Positions 1-52,650 of a stretch of 64,000 nucleotides of DNA are shown one piece after another (position 1 is the stretch's first letter; each line of letters starts with the position of its first letter). This stretch comes from Nymphaea colorata (taxonomy: Eukaryota > Streptophyta > Magnoliopsida > Nymphaeales > Nymphaeaceae), in the NCBI RefSeq assembly GCF_008831285.2, contig NC_045144.1:3092268-3156267 (forward strand), in the 5' to 3' direction. The notes under the pieces are model-generated. The model saw nothing but the letters and a program-made list of their open reading frames with translations, did not search any database and had not been told where the DNA came from. Position numbers and translations under genes: made by a program.

Positions 1-43
1 ATTGGGGCATGTTTCTAATTCCCTGATTTATACACTTCTGCAG

Positions 44-39939
<39,896 letters not shown>

Positions 39940-40630
39940 TAGTTCATCATGGAGATGAATGGATGCCAGTAGGCGTTCTCAACAAAATGGTTTTAGTTGA
40001 TCCATTCATTGCATTTGCAGGCAGTCGTGGTGCCAACGAAGTGTCAAGTGACTTTCGGCAAGTCATGAACAAGAGGTTTGTTTACCGTGTTGATGTTGGT
40101 TGCCAGTTAGGAATCATGGAATCCTACTGATGGTTTATGCTGGCTAGGTGTTGCCCCAAGTGACGTATGTTGGCATTCATGTTGATAATTGGATGGCAAC
40201 GGAAGGTCTTGTCGGAAGCTTCAGGTTGTTCTCCTATGAAGATAGAAATACCAATACATTGGATAGCAATTCTGCGTTGCATTTTACAAGTTGAATATTG
40301 CACATTTTACATTATATGGATAAGTTATTTGGAATTTTGGACAAGCTGTTTTTTTCGTTGTTGATGATTGGATCCCTTGTTTTGTTCTTGAAGAACGATT
40401 TTCATGTATTCTATCTTATCCAAGTCTGTAGACAAATAAATGGTTTGCATTCTGAGTTTGATCCAGCCTCTATTCATTGTTGATTTTACATTGGTAAATT
40501 AGTGTTTGGAAATGGTACCGTGCGGCCCGTGTGAGTTAGGGTTTATGTTACATACATTATGTTCAAAAGGCTCCATGTACACGGTTTTCGTTCTGGATGG
40601 CTTTAGACTAGTTCTTTGTATTTGAATAAA
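39940..40630 (+). other. Probable 3' UTR of the helicase with two AATAAA signals
   Basis: AT-rich sequence after the stop codon. Candidate polyadenylation signals AATAAA occur at 40435-40440 and 40625-40630. The true end cannot be fixed without transcripts. Confidence 0.5.
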
Positions 40631-41915
40631 GCAAATACGTTGATAACAGAAAAATAGGTGCAAACAAAACCTCTATTTTTAGCTCTCTTATTCACCTTAA
40701 TGGCCTATTTCACTTTGTTTTATAATCTGCTGCAATTGTCTATAAGTAAATGATAATATTGATTAGATGATAATCTTGCTAGTTTGTTTTTTCTCCAACA
40801 AACATGCATTTCGTCAGACGCTACATTTTCATACTTGCACTTTTTGGTTTTGATTGACTTATAGAAAGTATTGTTAGGACAAGTTAATTTGGGGATGAGC
40901 TCACATATATCGATTGACTCATAATTGTATATATAACTCATTTTATGTGGTCCAATTATAATATGAGAATGAAGCTCAGAATACAATCAAAGGATAATGT
41001 TTTAGATACATGCTTATTACATATGACATATACATAAAAAAACATCAAAAAAATGAAATAAATCTGCCAGATATATGCTTGAGATAATGAAAATGAGACA
41101 AATGCAAGAGGTTATCATGCTTATCCAATAGGTATTGGGATCTTCCACCTTTTATGGGCCCAACACACAACAGAAAAATAGTTCTGGAATTAGGATTCCA
41201 GAAAATCAAACACAAAATGAACTTGAAAGAAGGACAAGAGTTCCTCTTCTGCCCTATCTAGGAAAATGATCTTGGAGTTCTTGGTTCCGCTGGAATTCTT
41301 TCAAGAATGTGGACCCTAAAAATCTTTAACAAAAATATATTATCCAAAGGAGACATTCTTTGTTATGCCCTCCCACCTACAAAATAATTGAGGCATTACG
41401 CCCTTTCACCATCCTAGGTGAAAGGACATAAGAAACAACCTGCTTCGGACATACCCATCCTAGGAATTTGATGAAATTAAAATTTCACTGGTTCACAAAA
41501 TAATTTGTAAAAATTGTATTAAAAAGTTAGAAACTATTTCATTTAGTCCCTTTATGCAATTGTAGAACAGTAACCACTTTTTAGGATTTTCCTGAAAGAA
41601 CTCCAAATTACCCCCATCCCCTTTGTCTTGCTTTTTCTTGAGCATGTTCTCCAACTCCACTGTAGAGGAGCACGACTCACTTTCAGCTTGTGCGTATTAA
41701 ATCAATGTGACAGTGCTGTAGTGGAGGACGTTAAGGAGCTTGCTTCCTTTCCCAAGCATATCCTCTTCTCTTGTTCTCCCATTTTCTGTAGAATATGGTT
41801 GCGGTATTTGAACCAGAAAATCTTTTGGCTCCCACCCTAATTCAACTCATGTTGATCTCTCCCCCTCCCTAATCAACTCTCTTCAGCTGTCTTTCCCCAA
41901 GTACAACCATCTACA

Positions 41916-41916
<1 letters not shown>
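40631..41916. other. Intergenic sequence, nothing recognised
   Basis: AT-rich, no open frame with recognisable content. A short stretch at 41390-41420 contains an imperfect repeat of CACCATCCTAGGTGAAAGG, too small to classify. Confidence 0.4.

Positions 41917-41978
<62 letters not shown>
41917..41978. repeat. (CT)n microsatellite, about 30 dinucleotides
   Basis: Uninterrupted CT run followed by AGGTGAGGGCTGCCGG. The minus-strand translation is an Arg-Glu run and is not a gene. Confidence 0.95.
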
Positions 41979-42561
41979 GGTGAGGGCTGCCGGATAGCCG
42001 GACCCTGCGGCTGCTCCATTGTCGAGCATCTCTGTCTCTCTCAAGCGCATCCCTTGCTCTCCTTCTCTCTATGATTGGAAATTTGGAATTTTCATGGTCT
42101 TTCATTTGTTTTGTTTTATTACTTGTTGCCTATGTGAATCTAATATGTTTCACTTTTGTGTATCTATGGACTTGGTTTACATGATCCCATGAATATATTG
42201 TTAATTTTTATTCTCATTATTGTTGATGAGAACAAGATTAAGAAGCGAAACCGTGCGAATCAAAATCGGACTGTAGAGATCAGTTCACCAATTTGTGAAA
42301 TGTCGTCCCAGATGCCATGTATGTCTAACTTCCTAAATAAGGGAAACAAAACTTAGTAGTCAGTTCTTTTTCTTTTAACTTTTCAAATTGGAACCTTAAT
42401 TCTGTTAATGGTTTGAATTTGATAAATCATAGGTAGAAAATACCTGCTGTTCTGGCCCTCCACAAAAACTTTCCTAGCTCTGCACTTGTTTGCACCTGTT
42501 GGCTCCCTTTTAGCTCTTTTTTCCTTTCTTTTAGGTTAGAATCGTTAGATAATAGTGTAGG

Positions 42562-43044
42562 TTATGCAAACTGATCATTACTCTTCACATCTCCATCTTT
42601 GTTGAATTTCTTCTTATTGTCAACAGCATAGAGACCTTCAGCCCGACTGCCTGTGGCTATTATCTTGCCGTTCAGCTTGTCCTTCACCACTACAAATCCA
42701 TTAGTCGAGAACTCAAAAAAATAAGGTAAGGTTGAAGTAAGCTGACTTACTGATTTTAAGTTCTTATTTATCTTAGGAACAGCCAAAACATTGTGATGAT
42801 AGAGAGATGATTTTCCACTATTTATGCGAGCCGTGCCAATATCAATAATATCAAGACATTCACCATTTCCTATCATAATTTTACTATGACCATAATATCT
42901 TGAAAAAGTTTGTAAGTTATTCGGATCAGAAGTAACATCAGCAGCAGCTCCGGTATCTGGGAACCAGCACTGATCTTGACCATCGGCAACCTTGAGAGCA
43001 GCTAATATGTTGGGTGCTTTTTTACCCCTAAAAAAAACTGTCAA
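42562..43044 (-). pseudogene. Copia protease fragment (160 codons open)
   Basis: The open minus-strand frame reads WFPDTGAAADVTSDPNNL, the aspartic-protease active site (DTGA) as it appears in plant copia polyproteins. It is followed by IMIGNGECLDIIDIG, LYHHNVLAVPKINKNLKSVSQL and a GLYAVD block that normally precedes the integrase zinc finger. No zinc knuckle, integrase or reverse transcriptase flanks it. The long intact frame for a fragment suggests recent truncation. It belongs to a different copia lineage from elements 1 and 2 (DTGA rather than DSGA). Confidence 0.85.
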
Positions 43045-43330
43045 AGGACTGCAGCGAATCTAGAAAGTTTTGGCCAATAAGGCTTTTTATATCCAAGAAG
43101 CATTTGTTTTCTTTAGAGTGCATCTAAGAAGTCCGTATTTGCCTCTTAGTTTGTAGCTCTCAAAAGAAAGACCAGCCTTGAAATCTTCCCCTAAGGAATA
43201 TTTATAGTTGCACAAAGAAGGGGGAAAACTCTTTTACTTTAGATATAAGACTAAACTTTTAGCCTTTTAAAAAGCTTTTTTGAAGGTGTAGGAAAAACAT
43301 AGAGTAAATGGATCTACTTGATTTCAAAGA
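43035..43330 (-). repeat. Repeat copy 1, LTR/promoter-like, paired with 53001-53185
   Basis: Shares AATCTAGAAAGTTT, GGCCAATAAG, ATTTATAGTTGCACAAAGAA and GAAGGTGTAGGAAAA with the copy 10 kb downstream, but has 97 bp (43087-43183) that the other lacks. On the minus strand it contains CTATAAATA, a TATA-like box, and lies just upstream of the protease fragment in that orientation. It may be part of a retroelement leader or LTR. Confidence 0.5.
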
Positions 43331-45419
43331 AGTGACATAAGCCAACAAGAAATAGGCATGCAAATAGTGCAGCTTGCAATTGAAGCCAATCTAGCTTAGT
43401 CAAAATTCCAGTTACATGCTTTTTCAATTATTAGCTCGTTTCTCAACTTGCAAACATTTAAATTATGAAAATTGTGTCCACATGACATTTCCAATAACAC
43501 AATACTGTGGGGAGATAAGCAACTCTTATAAGTGAGCCGAGCTTAGCATGAATATGGGTAGTGGACTGACTTTTTCTTTCTTTGGAAGGTACAGTTAATT
43601 GTGCCAGTTTTCAAGACAAAAGGAAGCAAACTAACATTTAATTGTGAAAAGTAGTTTAATATATCTCTACCAACAAAATCACAACAACAAGATCTTCCAG
43701 AAATCTTTTGCATTAGTTGCAGAAACATGGTGTATTTGGAAGCTCTAATTATAAAAGAGCACAAAAAAAACTAATGCATCATGGCAAAAGAAAAATGGAA
43801 GATTTTGTTACATTGAGAAATTCAACAAGAAAATAGATTCCATGATTTTTTGGGTAAATAATCAACGAAAGCAAAAGAACAGTGGCAAAACTAGAAAACA
43901 AATTGACTAAGGGGCACCAATCGTTTAAGTTTTAAACTTTACATGCACTTATGTATAAATAAATAAAAATTTGGAAGTATCAATGTATAAATAAGGCAAA
44001 TTTTTGTGAGTCAAGGTGGGCAAAAACCCAACATTAACCTACACTTAACTCCCATTGCATAGAGGGCATCTAACTTACAGCAACTTATAGAATATTTTTC
44101 CTCCCTTTCATTTCTATAAAGTTTAGATATCGAAGAACAAAAGTATGTTGTCTTCTAAGGAAATGCCATTATTGGAACTTTTTCTTTCTTTGGAACGTTG
44201 TGTTCCTTAGGGTTCTAGATTTTCTTGTTTGAAGTTTTAGCACATTTTTCTATGCATGCATACCATGAAAGCTTTTGGTCCCCACCAGTGAATGAACTTT
44301 GGTACAACCAGACTGATTAGTGACAATGCTAGTTCTAAGACACAAAGAAGGCTAGTAGATGTGCCACATGAACTGAATTGGCCTTGCTCAAGTTCATCAA
44401 TAACAGTGTGTTTGATGGACTAGATAACACATTTACTGATATACATTGCACCAGACAATCGCAATCTATTCAAATAGCTTGAAAAAGTTGTGAATAACTT
44501 TGCTTGGTCTAACATTTGCAATACATGAATTTCTGAATTCCATGTCCAATCACTACAAATGAAAAACTTGCATCTAAGATAACCAGTAGGCAAGTTGTCT
44601 ATACCGATGAAAAATATTATTAGTACATATCATGGAGGATCAATAGAATATATATTAGCAAAAATGTTAGGATGCATAATCGACTGTTTTGAAAAATAAT
44701 TACTCATATCGATGAAAAGAAATTGGCCTAAGTTGCTGCATGCTCGTAGTTAGCATCATTCTTTCACCGGTATAGGACCACTTATACCTGCAGATTTTGC
44801 CACTGGCATTTTTCTTTCTCACTTTAGTTTACTCACCTTTTCTCCATCCCTTCCACCTCTTTCCATTTTTTCCTCACTGTAAATATCCCAAAACTTTCAA
44901 TATGACCAAGCATTTTACACCTCTAGAAGATGGTTTTGAATTGTGCTTTGAAAAGCGACTTTAGTTGTAGAAGCCAGCCTTAAAAAACTAGAGTTAAACC
45001 TACCTTATTTAGACACCTAATACCTAGACTAGGACCAGCTAGGTTGTCGCCTTGATGTCAAATGACCATTTCAACCATGAATGTCAGAAAATCTCAGAAA
45101 CTTTGTTAATTATTTATAACAGATCCAAATAGAGTAATTTTTTCTCAACAAGCCTTTGAGGGTAGTTAAAATCAGCTTACCAGCTCTTTTTGACTAGCCC
45201 AAGTCAGTTCACTAAAACCTAAAACTATAATTTTAGCTCGACCGTATCTACTTAAGTCCAATCAAGTTGAAGATATGATTACATTAGGAGAAAGAAAATA
45301 TCATTTCTCTCACCTTAAGTTTCCAACCTAAAATTTTAGTTTTAGAGTAACTCGTAGGTTTCCACTGTGACACTCTCTCACTTTTGGCAAGGCCCAAATT
45401 ATATTTCAATTTCAGCTGG
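43331..45419. other. Intergenic sequence, nothing recognised
   Basis: AT-rich with no open frame of note. I see no element ends, RNA gene or gene remnant. Confidence 0.4.
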
Positions 45420-45885
45420 GTATGGTTAGCTCAAACTGAGCCGGATCATGTTCATCATATATAATTCTATCTTTCCTACTTCAATTTGAGTTCACATCTT
45501 GGTTCGATTTAAATTTAGATTTAAAGTTCTTGAAGCTTATCCTATCTCCTTTTCAAAGATTTGACTAAATTTGAGCTCATCCTAATGGAGTGGCTGAATT
45601 GAGCTAGGATTATGTTTATCTATACAAAACTATCTTCTTTCCTATCAGTTTGAGTCTATTCATCTCAGTTTTAGTTCAATTTAGTTCCAAACGTTTCAGA
45701 GCTTATTCTCCTGTTTTTAAGGCTTTGAGCTGAATTTGAGCTCAACTTATGGAGTGAGTTGAAACCAAACTAGAATCATGTCTATCATGTATAAAAATAC
45801 TTTCCTTTAGTTTAGTTTGAGTTCATTCATCCTAATTTGAGTTCAATTCAGTTTTGAAACTCCAGAATTTATTCCTAGTACATGC
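45420..45885. repeat. Three tandem copies of a ~165-bp repeat
   Basis: Anchors GGATCATGTTCATC (about 45443), GGATTATGTTTATC (about 45608) and GAATCATGTCTATC (about 45773) lie 165 bp apart. Each is followed by TTCCT..CAGTTTGAGTTCATTCATC-like sequence. The copies are well diverged. Confidence 0.75.
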
Positions 45886-47880
45886 TACACTCTATAAACA
45901 GCTGTCAAGCTCAATTCAGCTAGATCTTTTCACATATCCTTATTGGTAAGTGGCTGATCTAAGTACCTCTAGCTCCAAATAGTAAAAATTCCAATGATAA
46001 CCTAACTTTTCAAGCCCTCCTCAGTTTCCCTTTATAAATATAACATTTAGAGTTTGTAAATCAAAAAAATGATTTTTAGAAAAATCCAAGAGGTATTTTT
46101 TCTATAAAATTTTAAGCCAAGCCAATCTAAAAGCAGGCCCATTGGCTGTCCAGTCAAATTAAAAAACATAGGACATACGACATGTATAATTTAGTTTATG
46201 ACTTTATATAGTTCCTAGAGCCTTGGAGTAAGCCAAAAATCATGATTTGAGCTTGTTTCATTCCAATATAACACCCAAAGGCAAAAATAGTCATTTTGAA
46301 AAAATATTTTCCCCATGTCCAAGGGCAAAAGTGCCACTTCATCTTCAATAATGCCATTCTACACTGAAGTTATATGTCACGTATACATTTTATGATATTT
46401 GGATCTTCAATTATAACCTTTTCATAAACATTTTTAGATCCATGAACTATTGTCGTCCATGTCTCTTATCTAGAATTTTTATCTAATCTTCCATCATGTC
46501 TAAGATCTTTTTTTAGAATTTTCTCTAGATTCAGACCTTGATCTGAATCTCAAAAACATATCAAAGATCATGTCCATATCTATTATCTAAAATTTTGTTT
46601 GGATTCAAATTTGAGAACTATATCCCAATGCAAAGTCCAAATGTACAAGTATGCATAATATGAGAAAAATTGTAATTCACTATGCCAAATGTCAATCTGA
46701 ATAGGTGCTCATGAAATGTGCATAACTCTGGTTTAGACAGAATCAAGTTAGGTGTTCATATGGCTGGCTCTGAATGAATATTTTGCCGATTGACATGTAA
46801 TGTAATATATGTTTCGATATCTGCTTTCTCTCCACACCAAATTCTCACTCCATGCAACATGTTAGCATGAACAATTGTTTATGGGATATTTGACAGTTTT
46901 CAAAGACCACCATGCTTGAAACATAATTGATTTTTGTAAAGATTTTTCTCTAGAATGAACAAAATACAGCAAAAATATAAGTTTTAACATATGATTTTTC
47001 ACATAAAATAAATCTAGCGATAGTTAAAGCCACCTAGCAACATACATAACATATTTAGATATTCAAAGATTTTGTGCCCTTTAAAGAAAATGAATCAAGT
47101 GATAGTTAAAGCCACCTAGCAACATACATAGCATATTTAGATACCTAAAGGATCATAAAAGTTTACAATTTCACGTCCAAGTAGACCAACTTGTGAACTT
47201 TTGATGGCAAAGAAATTTGATTTTGGAATCAAAATTCTAGAGTTACAATTCCTCCTCAATTGGAGTGCAATCTAATCCCATAGTTGACCAGGGATGCCAA
47301 TGGTTTTCTTTAAGAAGAACAAAGGAGCTGCAGGAGCAACCGGGGTCTATGTGTGTTGGCCATGGCCAATCAGGGATTGGCCAAATTAAAATAACTTTAC
47401 TAAAAACATGCCCGATGATGGTTGAACCAAGTTAACAAATCAAATACAATGGCAGAATCATGTGAAAATGACAATGTAAAAAAAAGAGGAAGAAATGGGA
47501 TGTTGGAGCGGCCTCTATGTGGGTTGGCCATGTTCAAGGAGGGAGAAACTTTTTAACAAAAGAAGGAAGGTGAGTGACAGTGGCATCACTAGCATATGCA
47601 TCATTGGTGTGGGGAAAGAGAGAACGAGAGAGAGTGAGAGAGGTAGAGAGATTGCCTACTTCAATGAAAGGGTTCACCAAAAAGGTGAACAGAAGAAATG
47701 ATATAATACATATTCAATTGTTAATTGAAATTGAGACAAGTTGTTAAGTTCAATAGCAAATTTGTTGTTGTTGTTGTTGTTGCATTGATAAATAGTATTA
47801 GTAATGAAACTGGCAATTGCTGGAATATGAATGACTCGCCTGTAATATGAAGAACTGCATTGCATGTATCCCATATTTTA
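45886..47880. repeat. Intergenic sequence with a short tandem duplication and a (TTG)n run
   Basis: GATAGTTAAAGCCACCTAGC occurs at about 47019 and 47101, marking a tandem duplication of roughly 85 bp. A (TTG)n run of eight units lies at about 47760-47783. No gene recognised in the remainder. Confidence 0.5.
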
Positions 47881-49700
47881 TACTAAAATATGAATAACCA
47901 TGGGGCCTACCTGCTGAAGCATGAGCTCGAAGCTAGCGTTGGCTACTATGACTACTGCTGGTAAAAAGTGAGAAGGAACTCGCAGCCTATTCAAGGTAAC
48001 AAGATGTAGTGCACCCTTAAACTGGTTTTTTTACTTTGATTCATATACAACAGAATATACCATACAAGAATTGATGAAAGGGAGAGAGAGAGAGAGAGAG
48101 GGCAATAACATTGTCAACCCTTAGTCGACAAGATATGAACTACAAAACATTATACAAACTCAACTAGTGTGTTGGTAGTTCAAATTTCTTTTTACATTCA
48201 GATACAAGAGAATGTAGGAGCACAATCCAATTAGTTGAGTTGCACTTGATTCACTCAAACATGTGTAAATGAATAGATGAATCGTGAAGCAACTTCTCAT
48301 GCATATCATGTTCATTCTTATGGCTTGAACCTTCATTTATCATTTTTTTCCTCATTTTTCTCTTTCTTTATAAAAAAAGTTAATTGGATGAAGAACCCCA
48401 GCAAAAGAGCAACTGCAATTGTGAATCTCCAATAGGGATTAATTTTATGATTATTTTTTTAGAAAAATATGCTCACATTCTCCCTTTTTCCTACAACAAT
48501 CTTGGTAGTCACCAGGCCTATGAAGAAAACAACCATTTCATCTATGTTTTTTGACTATTTGAAAAATCTAAAGACCGGAATGGCCACGAGAAGGTAGCTG
48601 AGGGCCATATTATCTTCCATAGGCCTGAACCACTTGCCAATGTGGGTATTCGTGCATCCAGCTGCTGTCCAAAAGGAAGTTCCTTTGCCTCTGGATTTGA
48701 AGGTATACTGGTTTCGAATGTTGGCTATCGGAGGACAAAGATATGATCCTGGGCAATTTGACTCTTGTAGACATCATTGACAAAGTGACTCTAATTATAT
48801 CTTCTACTCAATAATCACCTCCTAAAACCAGTAAATGGCTTTCTGAATGGGGAGAGGCATTCCCCTTTGTTCTTTGATTCATAGAGCCATGGTCATCATT
48901 ATTGGTGTGCGTTGGAGAATATGTAGAAGATGATGTTGGAAATCCCAAACTCCACCTTCCGAAATAAGTCACTCTAACAATAAGTAATTATATATTTTCT
49001 CCACGACCGTACGTCTGCTTTCCGACTATCATCAAACCAGTGTACCTTCAAATCCAAAAACAATGGAGCTTCCTCTTGGACATCAGCTAGTTCAGTCCCC
49101 TCTTTGCGATGTGGATCAGATCAACATAAGATAATCTGGCTCCTCCCCATCTCGTTTTGGCCATTCTGGTCTTTCGATTTTCCTGAACAGCCGAAGAACT
49201 TGGGAAAGAAAAGGTCACTCCCTTGATGGTGGGGATGGTGGCCATCGTCATTAGTGTCTCTGCTGAAGATCCTAGTGAGGACGGCGAAGAGGATGACAAG
49301 CAAATTGAGTCAAAGGGGATAGGATGGCCCTCATTCCCATTTGGCTTAGCCTCCACCGAGCAGAAACACCTCCACCTCTACTCTATGGTGGTGCCAGGAG
49401 AGAGAAAGGGAGAGAGTGAGAGTGGTGCAAGTACTTGGCGAAATAGTGCATGAGGGACGTCCTAGACAAGAATTTTTTTCGTCTAGTGCCATGCCCTTTA
49501 GAGAGCAATTGTTACTAGTGCTTGTCAACATGAGCTACCATTGACGATCCCTCGGCCTTCAAGCTCAGCAAGATGAGGGTTGTGCTAGTGCAAATGCCTA
49601 CTACAAATCTTGCTCCTTTGAGGTGCACAAGACATGGCCTTATTTTAGCCCCAAAGCTGCCTTCCTTATGGTAATAGCTCTTGCATTTCCAATGATGCAA
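47881..49700. repeat. Duplicated block 1: tail-to-tail pair of decayed membrane-protein-like gene copies
   Basis: Aligns by eye with 50460-52650. The plus-strand remnant (about 48545-48890) starts FDYLKNLKTGMATR. The minus-strand remnant (about 49450-48920) includes LLVILFAVLTRIFSRDTNDD, a hydrophobic helix followed by a charged stretch. Both are broken by stops and frameshifts, and the plus copy lacks its 5' half. A (GA)n run lies at 48083-48102. The protein family is not recognised; it resembles small plant membrane proteins with a C-terminal acidic tail. Confidence 0.55.
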
Positions 49701-50460
49701 TCTTTTTACATTTCTTTTTAATTCATTTGTTACATAACTTCTGAATAAGAGTGAACGAAATCATTTTCTCAATAATGAAATTAGACACAAGCACCCCCCA
49801 CCTTGAAAGCTCGTTTTTGGTATTATAACCAAATGTTTGGCTCTTAAAGGAGAACTTTTTTTATTAAATAAAAAGGAACATGGTGAGCATATTTTTCAAA
49901 TGTTCAATCGTAAAATTAATTTCCATTTCTACGTTGCAGGTTATGTCTTGGAGCCCATAACAAGGACTCGTGTTATGAGCAAAAGTTTGCCAAAGTGGTA
50001 CGGGACGGAAAATGCTCCTATAAAATGACCACATTATTCCTTGTGTTTAATTGTAATGGTCTTTTGTGCTATGGGAAATATAAAAAATTATTCATCCTGG
50101 CTGTTCTCTCCATCCTTGTGCGCAATTCAAAAATATAAAATAGGATAACAGCTGAACCTAGAGAAAATAACATGTGAATCACAACTGTTTTACTAACTAT
50201 GTAGCTCCTATATTTACCAAGTTAAATGAAAGTATCATTAAACATAAAATCTAAGGATAGGATTGGACTCCATCCGTGACAGCCTTTGGCTTCTAAAACT
50301 TTTGAAAAGATATTTTCAATAAACTTTTGTAGAAAACAGATGCCAATAAATAAAAACTAACTTCCATAATAGTGATGAATCGGTTTGGTTGACAAGGAAT
50401 GTGATCATAATCAAAGCCAAAATCCACATAACTTTCACCTTGAGAATAGAAAATAAAACA
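49701..50460. other. Spacer between duplicated blocks, nothing recognised
   Basis: AT-rich spacer without open frames of note. Confidence 0.4.
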
Positions 50461-51180
50461 TGGTTGTCATGCAAGAGAGTATACCATGTGGCCTACCTAA
50501 ATTAGAAGGAACTTGCTGCCTATTTGAGGTAACAATATGTAGTGCACTCTCAAATTGATATTTTGCTTTCTGGATTCATATAAGACATGAAATGTACCAT
50601 ACCAGCATGTGAAGAGAAATAGAGAGAATATTCCCAACTGAACCATGAAAAATTATACAAACTCATATAGCATACTCAGTCCAAAATCCTTAGCACAATC
50701 ACATACAAGAGCAGATAGGAGAACATTCCAATCAGTTGAGGTGCGCTTGATGCAGTCAAACAAGTGTAAATGGATACCTGAACTAGTGAAGCAACTGCTT
50801 ATGCATATCATGTTGATTCTTATGGCTTGAACCTTTTTTATTTCTCATCCTCTCTTCATTAAAAAAACGTTCAATTGCATGAAGAATTCCAGCAAAAGAG
50901 AATGTGAAACAATGAGTCTACCATAGGAACTAAATTTATGATTAATTTTTTTAAAAATGTTCTCACCCTCCCCCTTTTTGTTAAAAAAATGAAAGTTTTT
51001 CTTTAAGAGCCAAATTTTCAGTTATAAAGACAAAGAACATGCTTCATCTTTATTTTCTTGATAAAAACATGTCTTCTTATAATGGTCACATAAAAGATTA
51101 GCCCATTACTTCTTTAACCTGAAAAATAAAAAGTAAAATTCAACGATCAGCCTCTGAAGAAGCTCATCCCTCAACTAGAG

Positions 51181-51845
51181 TGATTTTTCACTGCCACATG
51201 TGCCATAACGATCAGAATATTCATATACTAAATGGAGTATTTGCTTTCTTCCTATCCACGTTGGCCCTCATTCCCACTATGGTGATGGCGGCCATGTATC
51301 CTTCCCTTATATATTTCGACCCTTCTTTCCTCTCTATCTCAGTTCCTCTGCTACATCCTCCTCTTAAAGCCATGGGAAGTATTCAACTTGCTTCACGTCC
51401 TCTTCGCCATCCTCACAGGAATCTTTACTACAAACACCAATCCCAGCACTCATCAGCCCCATGATCAAGAGAGCGACCCTTTCAGCCAAGCTCTTTGACT
51501 ATTTAGAAAAATCTGAAGATCGGAATGGCCATGATAAGGTGGGAAAGAGCCACAGTATCTTCTTCGACAGGCCTGATTCACATCACAAAGTAAGGATCCA
51601 TGCAATCAGCTACTGTCCGAAAAGGAAGTTCCATTGTCTCTGGATTTGAAGGTAGATTGATTTTCACATGATGTTTGTCGGAAGAGAGAGATATGATCCC
51701 AAGCAGTCTTATTTTTTTGGACATCATTGTCAAAGTGACTATAATTTCATCTTCTACAATGACTCCTCTAAAACCGATAAATGGCTCGCTGAATTAGGGG
51801 AGGCATTCTCATGTTCTCCTTTGTCCTTTAAGTCATAGAGCCATG
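51181..51845 (+). pseudogene. Decayed membrane-protein-like gene copy, plus strand (block 2)
   Basis: Reads FHCHMCHNDQNIHILNGVF, then a hydrophobic stretch (FAFFLSTLALIPTMVMAAM). After a frameshift near 51360 it reads KPWEVFNLLHVLFAILTGIF (second helix) and a hydrophilic tail with LFDYLEKSEDRNGHDK. It corresponds segment by segment to the minus-strand copy at 52505-52113. No start codon in good context and at least one frameshift, so probably not functional. Product family not recognised. Confidence 0.55.
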
Positions 51846-52112
51846 GTCATTGTTATTGGTTTTGGCAGGAGGATGAGCAGAAGATGAAGGTGGGGATCCC
51901 AAACTGCACCGTTTGAAATAATAGTCATTTTAATAATAAGCAATTAGATATTTGCCCCGAGAACCATACCTCTGTCTTCCGGCTATCATCTGGAAATTAG
52001 TTTACCTTCAAATCGAGAGACAATGGAGCTTCCTCTTTGACATCATTTTATGGGTGGGTCCCCTATCGCGATGTGGATTAGATCAACAGAAGATAATGTG
52101 GCTACTCCCCAC

Positions 52113-52505
52113 CTAGTTTGGCCATTCTAGTCTTCGGATTTTCTCAAACAGACGAAGACCTTGGAAAGAATGGTCACTCCGTTGATAGTGGGGATGTTGG
52201 CCATCATCATTAATTTCTCTGCTAAAGATGGTAGTGAGGATTGCGAAGAGGACAAGGAGCAAATCGAAGGCTTCCCATGACTTGAAGAAGAGGACATGGT
52301 GGAGGAACTGAGTCAAAGGGGATAGAAGGCCAGTTGGAATATAGGAGCCAAGGATGGCTGCCACCAACAAAGTGGGAACGAGGGCAAACGAGGATAGAAA
52401 AACAACAAATATTCCATTCGTTATTTGAATCATATTCTGGTGGTTATGGCCAATGTGGCAGTGGAAATCTTGGTTAGGCTCGTACCCTTTGCCCTCTACC
52501 TTCAT
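52113..52505 (-). CDS. Small membrane-protein-like gene copy, minus strand (block 2), family unknown
   Basis: The best preserved of the four copies: an open frame of 131 codons from ATG at 52505 (a further in-frame start lies at 52586). It has a polar start (KVEGKGYEPNQDFHCHIGHN), a hydrophobic segment (GIFVVFLSSFALVPTLLVAA), a loop, a second hydrophobic segment (KSWEAFDLLLVLFAILTTIF) and a short hydrophilic tail. The plus-strand copy continues with a longer tail, so this one may be truncated at its end. Two predicted membrane helices; no function can be named. It could equally be a pseudogene. Confidence 0.45.
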   Translation of the reverse strand: MKVEGKGYEPNQDFHCHIGHNHQNMIQITNGIFVVFLSSFALVPTLLVAAILGSYIPTGLLSPLTQFLHHVLFFKSWEAFDLLLVLFAILTTIFSREINDDGQHPHYQRSDHSFQGLRLFEKIRRLEWPN

Positions 52506-52650
52506 GGTAGAGTGAGAAAGTGAGAGAGGGGTAAGAGTGAACAATGTTCTTTTGAAAACAGGCATTAAAAGGTGATAGAATGACATTTTTAAATAAAAGT
52601 ATGAGGGGCAGCCACGTCCCTACGTATTCATCATACAACATAAAAAATAA

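Larger units (their letters stand above)
50461..52650. repeat. Duplicated block 2: second tail-to-tail pair
   Basis: The outer flank (GGCCTACCT...GAAGGAACTYGC and TAGTGCACYCT) matches block 1 at 47904 onward, and the central part matches with an offset of about 2955 bp. Within the block the plus-strand sequence 51475-51845 is roughly inverted-complementary to 51900-52170 (for example AAGGAAGTTCCATTGTCTC against AGAGACAATGGAGCTTCC), so a transcript across the centre could fold into a long imperfect hairpin. Confidence 0.65.
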
